64,000 nt of DNA from Pseudoalteromonas luteoviolacea. Lineage in GTDB: Bacteria; Pseudomonadota; Gammaproteobacteria; Enterobacterales; Alteromonadaceae. Below, in pieces: positions 1-7,856 of the stretch (the first letter of the stretch is position 1; each line of letters starts with the position of its first letter). The stretch is taken from positions 124,001 through 188,000 of the forward strand of contig NZ_JAKFZS010000005.1 in NCBI RefSeq assembly GCF_021654285.1. The letters are read 5' to 3'. Made by a program: the position numbers and the translations under genes. The notes under the pieces are model-generated. The model saw only the letters and a program-made list of their open reading frames with translations. It ran no database searches and was not told the DNA's origin.

Positions 1-951
1 GAAGAAGCCAGCTACACAATCAGTTGCTCAATTGGTTTAACTTTAATTTCACCAAGCAATTGCGATCCAAGTGAATGCCTGAAGCAATCTGACATCGCAC
101 TTTATATCGCGAAAAACCTTGGGCGAAACCTAGTTCATTGTTATACCAAAGAAGATGCTAAAAATAATACCTTACAAACAGGCTTAGAGTGGGGTCATAG
201 TGTTCGAGAAGCACTTAAAAAAAATCAGTTTGAACTTCACTATCAGCCGATCTGGGATTTTAAAAACAATCAGATCGCGTATTTCGAGGCACTGCTGCGT
301 CTTGAGATTGATGGTAATTTGGTTTATCCAAATCAATTTATACCCGCACTTGAACTACTCAATGATACATTTTTAATGGATCAGTCTGTGATTAGGGAAA
401 GTATTCGAGCAGTAGCCAATTACCCTGAACTACACCAACTGTCAGTCAACCTCTCTGCTCAATCATTTCTCGATGAACGACTCATGCCACATATACAAGC
501 TTGCCTGCGAGATTTTCAAGTGCCTGCACACTGCATTATTTTTGAGATCACTGAGTCTGCGAGTATCAATAACCTCAGTGCAACCCAGTCAATGATCAAG
601 CAACTTAACCAACTAGGATGTCACTTTTCAATTGACGATTTTGGTACCGGTTTCAGTACCTTCAGTTACTTAAAACAACTGCCAGCACAGCACGTCAAAA
701 TAGATGGTTCATTCGTGCGTGACATGTTAAACGACCCGATTGACCTCGCTCTGGTCAAAGCAGTCAATGATATCAGTCATTCGCTAGATAAGTGCTCTGT
801 TGCAGAATATGTTGAAACTAAAGAAATTTTTGATGAGTTAAACAAAATTGGGGTCGACTATGGCCAAGGTTACTTCATTTCAAAGCCACTCCCAATCGAG
901 CAACTTAAGCATCAATTAGAAACTATTTTATCCCTAAAAACAGCATGCTAA
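1..951 (+). CDS. GGDEF-EAL domain c-di-GMP phosphodiesterase, 5' end outside the window
   Basis: The reading frame is open from base 1, so this is the last 316 residues of a longer protein. The first 45 residues are the end of a GGDEF domain (SIGLT, then ALYIAKNLGRN, the usual closing motif). An EAL domain follows. It keeps the expected catalytic elements: FEALLR, SVNLSAQ, IFEITES, DDFGTGF, VKIDGSF and YGQGYFISKPLP. The usual AEGVET loop reads AEYVETKE, so the catalytic Glu is kept next to an unusual Tyr. The EAL part is therefore probably an active c-di-GMP phosphodiesterase. Whether the GGDEF half is active cannot be judged, because its active site lies upstream of the window. Confidence 0.93.
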   Translation, partial: EEASYTISCSIGLTLISPSNCDPSECLKQSDIALYIAKNLGRNLVHCYTKEDAKNNTLQTGLEWGHSVREALKKNQFELHYQPIWDFKNNQIAYFEALLRLEIDGNLVYPNQFIPALELLNDTFLMDQSVIRESIRAVANYPELHQLSVNLSAQSFLDERLMPHIQACLRDFQVPAHCIIFEITESASINNLSATQSMIKQLNQLGCHFSIDDFGTGFSTFSYLKQLPAQHVKIDGSFVRDMLNDPIDLALVKAVNDISHSLDKCSVAEYVETKEIFDELNKIGVDYGQGYFISKPLPIEQLKHQLETILSLKTAC

Positions 952-1104
952 TCAAAACGGGGAAAAAAGTCGCTGCAGTCGATTAAAAACTCAACTATAA
1001 TAAAAGCTCGCAATGAATGTCTTCTTTTTTAACTTATATACATATAAGTAGAAGACATGCAATGGATTTGAGCACATCTCGTAATGGAATTCGGGGAGAT
1101 AAGT

Positions 1105-1302
1105 ATGTTTCAGTTTATTCTGTTTCTATCACTGGTGCATTGTTTGATCACACTACAATGTTACCGCTGCGCCAAACAAAAAGGGTATCCAACTAAGCTA
1201 TTCACGGTATTAGGATTTGTGCCGTACTTTAACCTAGTTGTATGGGTATACTTATTATTTTTACCCAATATTATGTCACAGAGCAAGCTCACTTCGACTT
1301 AA
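1105..1302 (+). CDS. Small hydrophobic membrane protein, unknown function
   Basis: This 65-residue protein has two likely membrane segments (about residues 2-18 and 31-52) and a short polar tail. An in-frame ATG exists 21 bases upstream at 1084, but the one at 1105 is preceded by GGGGAGATAAGT, a good ribosome-binding site, so it is preferred. The gene stands alone between the GGDEF-EAL gene and a terminator shared with the convergent oxyR-like gene. I recognise no family. The hydrophobic pattern and good SD support a real gene, but function is unknown. Confidence 0.6.
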   Translation: MFQFILFLSLVHCLITLQCYRCAKQKGYPTKLFTVLGFVPYFNLVVWVYLLFLPNIMSQSKLTST

Positions 1303-1322
1303 GCAATGATTTCATGCTACAC

Positions 1323-1350
1323 AAAAGCAGTGCTATTGGCACTGCTTTTT
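1323..1350. terminator. Bidirectional rho-independent terminator
   Basis: AAAAGCAGTGC and GCACTGCTTTT form an 11-bp perfect stem around the loop TATTG, with a T-run on each strand. It ends the small membrane protein gene on the plus strand. It also overlaps the last codons of the convergent oxyR-like gene. Confidence 0.85.
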
Positions 1351-2250
1351 AATAAACTCACCCACTTCATTACTAAACAACCTAAAGTCGCGAATTCTAC
1401 CTGTGGTCTTGCGCCACAAAAGACCTATTTCACGGTATGCATCCGCTTGAGGCGCTAGCGTTACCATAGGCTTCCCCTCTAAAATACCCGCATTGAGCGC
1501 CATTTGAGGTAAAAAAGTCACGCCATTTTGGTATTCAACCATACTCAGCAGCGTATGCAGATTCGCAGCTTCAAACGGGTTAATACATTCACTGCGAGTC
1601 AGATTACATGCACTCAATGCATGTCCTGTCATACAATGCTCACGCTCTAGTAAAAACACACTGTCTTTAGGCAGCAAATTAAAATCCTCTAGCACTTCAG
1701 GGATCGCATAGCCTTGATGATGAACCAAAGAGAAATGATCCTTAGTCAAAATCTGCGTATGGAATTTATCGGTTCTGTATGGCAGCGCCAATATGCCCAT
1801 ATCAATTTGGCCATGCTCCAACTTATCGAGTAGCCTATCACTGGTATCCTCGACCAATACGAGTTGAAGGTTTGGGAAAACCTCTTGGCAGTACTGGTAC
1901 AAGGGCGCAGCAATAAAGCTCGCAATCGTCGGGATTAACCCCAATACAAGCTTGCCAGACAATGGGTTTTTAAAACTTTTCGTTAACTCAACAACGCTAA
2001 TTGAATCATCAATGATTTTCTTCGCTCGCGCGACAACTTCTTCACCCACGTCCGTAAACATCAAGCTGCGATTTTCACGCTCAATCAGCTGACAGCCAAG
2101 CGTTTCTTCCAAATTTTGGATCGCACTACTGAGTGTAGATTGACCCACAAAACATGCCTCTGCAGCACGACCGAAGTGCTGCTGCTGATGCACAGCAATC
2201 AGATATTGTAATTGTTTTATACTTGGTAAGTTATTCACTGATATACCCAT
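1333..2250 (-). CDS. oxyR: OxyR-like LysR-family peroxide sensor/regulator
   Basis: This 305-residue LysR-type regulator has an N-terminal winged helix-turn-helix (about residues 11-70, with FGRAAEACFVGQSTLSSAI) and a substrate-binding-like domain. Two cysteines, C206 and C215, lie nine residues apart in LEREHCMTGHALSAC. This matches the spacing of the redox pair C199/C208 of E. coli OxyR, whose disulfide switches on peroxide-defence genes. The family call rests on that pair plus overall similarity. The start is uncertain: the ATG at 2250 directly follows the U-tract of the pit terminator and has a poor SD, and a GTG five codons inside is an alternative. The gene lies downstream of pit on the same strand. 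Confidence 0.85.
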   Translation of the reverse strand: MGISVNNLPSIKQLQYLIAVHQQQHFGRAAEACFVGQSTLSSAIQNLEETLGCQLIERENRSLMFTDVGEEVVARAKKIIDDSISVVELTKSFKNPLSGKLVLGLIPTIASFIAAPLYQYCQEVFPNLQLVLVEDTSDRLLDKLEHGQIDMGILALPYRTDKFHTQILTKDHFSLVHHQGYAIPEVLEDFNLLPKDSVFLLEREHCMTGHALSACNLTRSECINPFEAANLHTLLSMVEYQNGVTFLPQMALNAGILEGKPMVTLAPQADAYREIGLLWRKTTGRIRDFRLFSNEVGEFIKKQCQ

Positions 2251-2251
2251 A

Positions 2252-2287
2252 AATAAAAAGACCCCAACACCAATGGCGCTGAGATCT
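2252..2287 (-). terminator. Terminator of the pit transcript, abutting the oxyR start
   Basis: On the minus strand AGATCTCAGCGCC pairs with GGTGTTGGGGTCT over 13 positions (four of them G-U) around a 3-base loop. TTTTTATTT follows. The tract ends one base before the annotated oxyR ATG, so oxyR would need either readthrough or a promoter inside this hairpin. Confidence 0.7.
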
Positions 2288-2313
2288 TTTCAAGCTAAAA
2301 GTCTGTTTTTTTG

Positions 2314-3582
2314 TTAAACGCCGAACGCGCTTCTCAAAATATAGAATATAACAATAGCAAGGGCTGCACCGACTGGCAATGTGATTACCCAAGAAACCAC
2401 AATGTTTCTGATCACACCCATATTAAGTGCTGCTATTCCACGTGCCATACCAACACCTAAAACGGCACCTACTAATGTTTGTGTCGTCGAAATAGGCAAA
2501 CCAGTACCTGAAGCGATAACAACCGTTGACGCCGCTGCAAGTTCAGCAGCAAAACCACGGCTTGGTGTAAGGTGCGTAATACCTTCACCAATGGTTTTAA
2601 TTACTTTTTTACCTAATACGGCAAGACCAACTACGATGCCTAAACCACCTAGTGGTAAGATCCACCAAGCAAGCTCAGCTTTTTTCGCCATTTCACCGTT
2701 GTTTTCTACAATATTTACAACCGCTGCTAATGGACCAATCGCGTTTGCTACATCGTTTGAACCGTGTGCAAAAGCCATACAACACGCTGTTAGAACCATT
2801 AATACAGCAAATACTTTCTCAACATTATTGAACTGCATCTGCTTATCTGCATTTGGATCCATCTTCATACGTGCAATAAACACTTTACCAATTAAACCAA
2901 TCAATACTGCAATACCAATCGCAAGCGCATAGCCTTCAACAGTACCTAGGTTAATACCGATGTGCTTTAAACCCTTTTTGATCGTAACCAAAGACATTAC
3001 GAAGCCAGCTAGACCCATGTAGAAAGGCACAAAGCGCTTTGCATTAGTAAGCGGTTTATCTGTATCAAAGATCAGCTTTTGCGCACTCATAAAGATAAGG
3101 TAAGCAATGAAGCCTGAGATTGCAGGCGTTACGACCCAGCTACCTACGATACCAGCAACTTTGCCCCACTGAATAGCTTCGCTACCTACAGCAACCAAAG
3201 CAAAACCAATGATTGCACCAATAATGGAATGCGTTGTAGATACCGGCCAGCCCAGTGCTGACGCTAATAACAGCCAAGTACCTGCAGCGAATAGTGCCGA
3301 GATCATACCTAACACCATTAATTCAGGGATGTCAGCAAACGGGGCTGCATCAATGATCCCTTTACGGATCGTCGACGTTACTTCACCACCTGCTAGGTAG
3401 GCACCAGCAAATTCAAAAATCATCGCAATGATGATTGCCTGCTTGATTGTAAGGGCTTTTGACCCTACTGAAGTACCCATGGCGTTTGCAACATCGTTTG
3501 CACCAATACCATAAGCCATAAAGAAACCAACTGCCGCTGCGATGAGTACTAACATCGAGCCATGAGAAGCAATGATATCCAT
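2314..3582 (-). CDS. pitA: Low-affinity inorganic phosphate transporter, PiT family
   Basis: This 422-residue integral membrane protein belongs to the PiT family, which imports phosphate with protons or sodium (family knowledge). It shows both halves of the family's internal repeat, each carrying the signature GANDVANAMGTSVGS near the N-terminus and HGSNDVANAIGPL in the second half. Each is followed by a Ser-Thr-Thr segment (WPVSTTHSIIG and LPISTTQTLVG). About ten hydrophobic segments are visible. The DUF47 gene lies 176 bases upstream on the same strand, the usual partner of pit genes, and the pst operon lies beyond it. A strong terminator follows. Confidence 0.95.
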   Translation of the reverse strand: MDIIASHGSMLVLIAAAVGFFMAYGIGANDVANAMGTSVGSKALTIKQAIIIAMIFEFAGAYLAGGEVTSTIRKGIIDAAPFADIPELMVLGMISALFAAGTWLLLASALGWPVSTTHSIIGAIIGFALVAVGSEAIQWGKVAGIVGSWVVTPAISGFIAYLIFMSAQKLIFDTDKPLTNAKRFVPFYMGLAGFVMSLVTIKKGLKHIGINLGTVEGYALAIGIAVLIGLIGKVFIARMKMDPNADKQMQFNNVEKVFAVLMVLTACCMAFAHGSNDVANAIGPLAAVVNIVENNGEMAKKAELAWWILPLGGLGIVVGLAVLGKKVIKTIGEGITHLTPSRGFAAELAAASTVVIASGTGLPISTTQTLVGAVLGVGMARGIAALNMGVIRNIVVSWVITLPVGAALAIVIFYILRSAFGV

Positions 3583-3687
3583 TGAAAAACCTTTAGTGTT
3601 TTTTAAACACTGATTATGTATTTATACGCTTATCTCGTCACACTCTTGATTATGAGAACACATATAAATAGTTATTAAACAAACACA

Positions 3688-3731
3688 ACACCGCCGCTCT
3701 CTAGTCTAGGCTTTGAGAGTAACAACGGTGT
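3688..3731 (-). repeat. Possible stem-loop between the DUF47 gene and pit
   Basis: ACACCG and CGGTGT bracket a 44-base segment that also contains a CTCTC/GAGAG inner pairing, in the 176-base gap between the two genes. No T-run follows, so it does not look like a terminator. It may be an mRNA structure that adjusts the ratio of the two products. The evidence is weak. Confidence 0.3.
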
Positions 3732-3758
3732 ACTTCTTTATAAACTATCGCTGATAAA

Positions 3759-4436
3759 TCAGCGTGCTAACATTACCTCGAGGCGAGCACCAACACGCTC
3801 CGCGATATCAGCTAATTCCCCTACCCACTCGATGATCTTGTATAAAAACATCACATCTACCGGGTTAAGATCAGCTTCAACTTGACGAAGTTCTTGGCGA
3901 ATTCTAATTTGCATGTCATCAGTATCTTGTTCAATGGCATCAAGCTCACTCAACATTTTCTCGACTAATACAACCTCACGACCTCTAAAGCCTGTTTCTA
4001 ACAGCTCATCCAGCTCGTTAATCGCTTTAGAGGCTTGTTTCGTTGCATCAACACAACGAGATAGGTATGCAACAAACTCTTTTTGAATCGATTCGGGGAT
4101 CACCATTTCACGGCCAACGACTCGACCAGCGATGTCTTTGGCTTTATTGGCGATTTTATCTTGATGGGTAATAAGTTCCAGTAAATCAGTCCGTTCAACT
4201 GGCATAAATAGGCCGCGAGGCAGCTGAAGACGTACTTCTCGCTTAAGCGAATCTGCTTCACGTTCTAGGTTACGAATATTAACGCGAAGTGCATCCGCTT
4301 CAGTCCACTCCCCTTTGAAGACATGTTCAAAGAACGGGATCAAGCTTTCACTGGCTTGATGCACTATCTTGATGTGCTCTTCAATCGGCTTTATAGGAGA
4401 TTTTGCAAAGACTCCTAAAAACGCATTACTAGGCAT
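3759..4436 (-). CDS. DUF47 (PhoU-like) Pit accessory protein
   Basis: This 225-residue, almost wholly helical, charged protein matches the TIGR00153/DUF47 family, distant relatives of PhoU. The family is commonly encoded beside pit genes and is thought to control Pit activity (family knowledge). Visible features are an N-terminal FAKSPIKPIEEH and repeated acidic/basic heptads. There is no signal peptide or membrane segment, so it should be cytoplasmic. It lies between phoU and pit on the same strand, giving the order pst-phoU-DUF47-pit. Whether it is cotranscribed with phoU is unclear, because an inverted repeat occupies the gap. Confidence 0.88.
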   Translation of the reverse strand: MPSNAFLGVFAKSPIKPIEEHIKIVHQASESLIPFFEHVFKGEWTEADALRVNIRNLEREADSLKREVRLQLPRGLFMPVERTDLLELITHQDKIANKAKDIAGRVVGREMVIPESIQKEFVAYLSRCVDATKQASKAINELDELLETGFRGREVVLVEKMLSELDAIEQDTDDMQIRIRQELRQVEADLNPVDVMFLYKIIEWVGELADIAERVGARLEVMLAR

Positions 4437-4525
4437 AACTGACCCTTAAATCATAATTATATGCATGTGCAAAGGCCAAGTTTACAGCATTAACCGAAAT
4501 TGTGAACGATTTTTATCGTGAACTT

Positions 4526-4559
4526 GGGATTAATCGTCCAATTTATTCCGACTAATCCC
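4526..4559. repeat. Inverted repeat just downstream of phoU
   Basis: GGGATTAATCG (4526-4536) and CGACTAATCCC (4549-4559) are inverted copies with one mismatch around a 12-base loop, directly after the phoU stop. Neither strand has a clear U-tract. It could stabilise or process the pst-phoU message, or be a weak terminator. Confidence 0.45.
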
Positions 4560-4567
4560 TTATAAAC

Positions 4568-5269
4568 CTATAAACTCTTTTCGATATCTTCTTGAGAGGT
4601 ATGGCGAATATCTTTACCGTTGACAAAATAAATGACATATTCAGCGATGTTTTGACAGCGATCGCCAATACGCTCTAGTGAACGTACCGACCAAACTAGG
4701 TCCATAATTTTTGGAATAGAACGCGGGTCTTCCATCATATAAGTCATAATTTGGCGAGTAAGCGCTTCATATTCTCTATCTACTTTGGCATCTTCTTTAT
4801 GCACTTCAAATGCACGCTGTGCATCCATTCGTGCAAAAGAGTCCAGCACATCATGCAGCATTTTAGACACTAGGCGACCCATGTTTTCTACATTTACCAA
4901 CAGGTGCTGCTGATCTTTAGTAAATGAATCAAGTGCGACTTTGGCGATACGTTCCGCTTCGTCACCAATACGCTCCAAGTCCGCAATCGTTTTAGCAATC
5001 GCGACAACCAATCTCAAGTCACTGGCTGCTGGCTGTCTTTTAGCAATAATACGCGTACACTCTTCATCAATGTTTACTTCCATCGCATTGACTTTGTAAT
5101 CATTTTCACTGACTTTACGCGCTTTGTCCGCATCACTAGTGCTTACGGCATCCAGTGCAAGGTTAAGTTGCTGCTCAACCAGTCCACCCATACTTAATAC
5201 ATGATTTCTTACGTTTTCTAGCTCTTCATTAAAGCGGCCAGAGATATGCTTATTAATATTGTGTTCCAT
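4568..5269 (-). CDS. phoU: Phosphate signalling regulator PhoU
   Basis: This 233-residue helical protein has two PhoU repeats (about residues 17-105 and 120-210). It contains the metal-binding type motifs EEC, RIGDEAERIAK and the second-repeat RIGDRCQNIAEYVIY. PhoU links Pst transporter status to the PhoR/PhoB system and represses the Pho response when phosphate is plentiful (family knowledge). It is the last gene of the pstC-pstA-pstB-phoU order on the minus strand, 68 bases after pstB. Confidence 0.96.
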   Translation of the reverse strand: MEHNINKHISGRFNEELENVRNHVLSMGGLVEQQLNLALDAVSTSDADKARKVSENDYKVNAMEVNIDEECTRIIAKRQPAASDLRLVVAIAKTIADLERIGDEAERIAKVALDSFTKDQQHLLVNVENMGRLVSKMLHDVLDSFARMDAQRAFEVHKEDAKVDREYEALTRQIMTYMMEDPRSIPKIMDLVWSVRSLERIGDRCQNIAEYVIYFVNGKDIRHTSQEDIEKSL

Positions 5270-5337
5270 CTAAAACCCTACCTTTGATAACAACCCCAAC
5301 AAGTTGCCCAGTATGTGGGCAACCACACTGTCATAAA

Positions 5338-6165
5338 TTAGCCGTAACGACCTGTGATGTAATCTTCAGTCTTCTTCTTCGTCGGTGTTGTAAATAGTGT
5401 ATTGGTATCTGAATACTCAATGAGCTCGCCCATATACATGAACGCAGTTTGATCAGATACACGTGCAGCTTGTTGCATGTTATGCGTAACAATAACAACA
5501 GTATACTTATCTTTTAAATCATTGATGAGTTCTTCGATAACCAGTGTTGAAATCGGGTCAAGTGCCGAGGTTGGCTCGTCCAGCAGTAATACTTCAGGCT
5601 CAATGGCGATGGAGCGTGCTATAACTAGACGCTGCTGCTGACCACCAGAAAGACCAAATGCACTGTCATGTAGACGGTCTTTCACTTCATCCCAAAGTGC
5701 CGCACCGCGCAGTGAACGCTCTACAACTTCATCAAGTTTACGCTTGTCTTTAATACCTTGCAGGCGAAGGCCGTAAACGACATTTTCATAAATAGACTTA
5801 GGGAAAGGGTTAGGTCTTTGGAATACCATACCCACGTTGCGTCGCAGTGCCGCAACATCAACGCTTTTATCATAGATATTTTGCCCTTGAAGGTTAATTT
5901 CACCCTCAATGCGGCATGTATCGACTAAGTCATTCATGCGGTTGATACAACGCAATAACGTTGACTTACCACAACCTGATGGGCCGATGAACGCGGTTAC
6001 TTGACCCTTTGGGATCAACATGTTGATTTTACTCAGAGCTTGCTTATCACCATAGTAAAGGTCAAGGTCTTTGATCTCTAAAGCGGTTTGCTCTGGGCTC
6101 AAGTTGGCAAGATCTAACTTAGTATTAGCATCTGCGTTATTTACTTGTGGCGCTACTGTAATCAT
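5338..6165 (-). CDS. pstB: Phosphate ABC transporter ATP-binding protein PstB
   Basis: This 275-residue ABC ATPase powers high-affinity phosphate import. Visible motifs are Walker [10 protein letters not shown], the signature LSGGQQQRL and Walker [14 protein letters not shown]. The H-loop lies in [10 protein letters not shown], and the PstB-typical RCINRMNDL follows Walker A. The first 25 residues are an extension before the ABC domain proper. It follows pstA by 29 bases and has an AGG ribosome-binding site upstream of ATG. Confidence 0.98.
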   Translation of the reverse strand: MITVAPQVNNADANTKLDLANLSPEQTALEIKDLDLYYGDKQALSKINMLIPKGQVTAFIGPSGCGKSTLLRCINRMNDLVDTCRIEGEINLQGQNIYDKSVDVAALRRNVGMVFQRPNPFPKSIYENVVYGLRLQGIKDKRKLDEVVERSLRGAALWDEVKDRLHDSAFGLSGGQQQRLVIARSIAIEPEVLLLDEPTSALDPISTLVIEELINDLKDKYTVVIVTHNMQQAARVSDQTAFMYMGELIEYSDTNTLFTTPTKKKTEDYITGRYG

Positions 6166-6194
6166 AAAAGGATACCTATTTCAAATCTGTACTA

Positions 6195-7844
6195 TTAGTG
6201 CTCTAGAGCTCTGAATTTTTCGCGTAAGTGGTTACGAATGCCAATCGCCGTAATATTTAGCGCAATGATCACCGTAACAAGTAAGAATGCTGTCGCATAT
6301 ACCAATGGGCGTGCCGCCTCAACATTTGGACTTTGGAAACCAACATCATAGATATGGAAACCTAAGTGCATAAACTTACGATCTAAATGAATATAAGGGA
6401 AGTTGCCATCAAGTGGTAAAGTCGGTGCCATTTTTACTACGCCCACTAGCATCAGAGGTGCAACCTCACCCGCTGCGCGCGCAACTGCTAAAATTAAACC
6501 GGTCATGATAGCAGGACTGGCCATTGGCACAATAATACGCCATAGCGTCTCCGCTTTTGTTGCCCCCAGTGCCAATGAACCGTGACGAACTGAACTTGGA
6601 ATACGTGACAAACCTTCCTCTGTGGACACAATCACAACAGGTAATGTCAAAATAGCCAGTGTCAGTGCTGACCAAATTACCCCTGGCGTACCAAATACTG
6701 GACTTGGCGCAGCTTCTGGGTAAAACAATTGGTCAATAGAGCCACCAAGCATATACACAAAGAAACCTAAGCCAAATACACCGTAGACAATAGAAGGTAC
6801 ACCTGCCAAGTTAATTACCGCAATACGGATCATCTTAGTCACGGCGTTTTTCGCTGCATACTCGTGTAAATAAATAGCTGCTACCACACCAAATGGAGTA
6901 ACAATCACCGCCATCAACATCACCATGAAAACAGTACCGAAGATCGCAGGGAAGACACCGCCCTCGGTATTCGCTTCACGTGGGTCATCACTGATAAATT
7001 TACCCGTTTGTGAGAAGTAATGACCAACTTTTGCAAAGAACCCCATATTATTTGGGAACCACACATCCAGAACTTGATAAAGTGGTAAAGTAACTTCTTC
7101 GCCACGCATATCACGAACGACGACATAGTCACGCTTTGCATCACCGCGCAGCTCAAACAAACGCTTTTCAAACACTTTGTAGTCTTCACGCAGCTGTGCA
7201 CGCTGCGCTTCTAAGTCTGCTTTAATTTCAGCTGTTAGCTCATTATCAAGTTGATAACCACGCTCCTTTAAGCGCAATCTTTCAAGCTCATAGTTAATAT
7301 GGCCAATATCGCCATTTTGAAGATCTAATGCTTCTTCATTTAAATCTACGGCGCGTTCGACTAACTCTTCTAAGCGCGCAATTGAGTTTTGCGAAACCAC
7401 CTGACCATCTTCGATGACGCGAACGACATAACCATAAAAGTTACCATTTTTACTACGCTCAAAAACTGCCATCTCTTCTGGCACTGATTGGCTTTGAATA
7501 TCCGTTGTTAAAATCCAACGGAAATCTAGCTCAACAAATTCACGGTTACCTGTTTTAACTAGAAGACGCTCTACATACTCGTCTTGATAATCCGATAAAT
7601 CATACCCAGCAGCTACTAAACGCTCTTTAGGCACCATTTCACGGTCATAGATTTCACCGATAACGGTTTGCTTCGCAACTGAGCCTTCAAGCTCAAACTG
7701 CACAACTTCTGTTGGCCAAAAGAAGCTCAACCCTTTCCACGCGATCATTGCCAATAGGCCAATCACCGAGATTAAACTGATGCTGACTGCACCACCTGTC
7801 ATCCAGATCCACGGAGATCCTGACTTAAACCATTGTCTTACCAT
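6195..7844 (-). CDS. pstA: Phosphate ABC transporter permease PstA, long form with a periplasmic insertion
   Basis: This 549-residue permease is almost twice the length of E. coli PstA (about 296). Membrane segment 1 spans about residues 14-36. A predicted extracytoplasmic region of some 240 residues follows, with a highly charged, coiled-coil-like stretch near residues 165-240. The ordinary permease core follows, with its EAA-loop signature near LGATKAETLWRIIVPMASPA. Long PstA and PstC forms occur in Vibrio, Shewanella and Pseudomonas relatives (family knowledge). It lies 12 bases after pstC, so the two are surely cotranscribed. The role of the insertion is unknown; contact with PstC or the binding protein is a guess. 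Confidence 0.95.
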   Translation of the reverse strand: MVRQWFKSGSPWIWMTGGAVSISLISVIGLLAMIAWKGLSFFWPTEVVQFELEGSVAKQTVIGEIYDREMVPKERLVAAGYDLSDYQDEYVERLLVKTGNREFVELDFRWILTTDIQSQSVPEEMAVFERSKNGNFYGYVVRVIEDGQVVSQNSIARLEELVERAVDLNEEALDLQNGDIGHINYELERLRLKERGYQLDNELTAEIKADLEAQRAQLREDYKVFEKRLFELRGDAKRDYVVVRDMRGEEVTLPLYQVLDVWFPNNMGFFAKVGHYFSQTGKFISDDPREANTEGGVFPAIFGTVFMVMLMAVIVTPFGVVAAIYLHEYAAKNAVTKMIRIAVINLAGVPSIVYGVFGLGFFVYMLGGSIDQLFYPEAAPSPVFGTPGVIWSALTLAILTLPVVIVSTEEGLSRIPSSVRHGSLALGATKAETLWRIIVPMASPAIMTGLILAVARAAGEVAPLMLVGVVKMAPTLPLDGNFPYIHLDRKFMHLGFHIYDVGFQSPNVEAARPLVYATAFLLVTVIIALNITAIGIRNHLREKFRALEH

Positions 7845-7856
7845 GTCATTACTCCA

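Noticed and set aside
2381..2932. 183-codon frame opposite pit
   Set aside because: It is antisense to the strongly conserved PiT gene, and its repetitive Ala/Thr/Pro composition is what the reverse of that gene gives.
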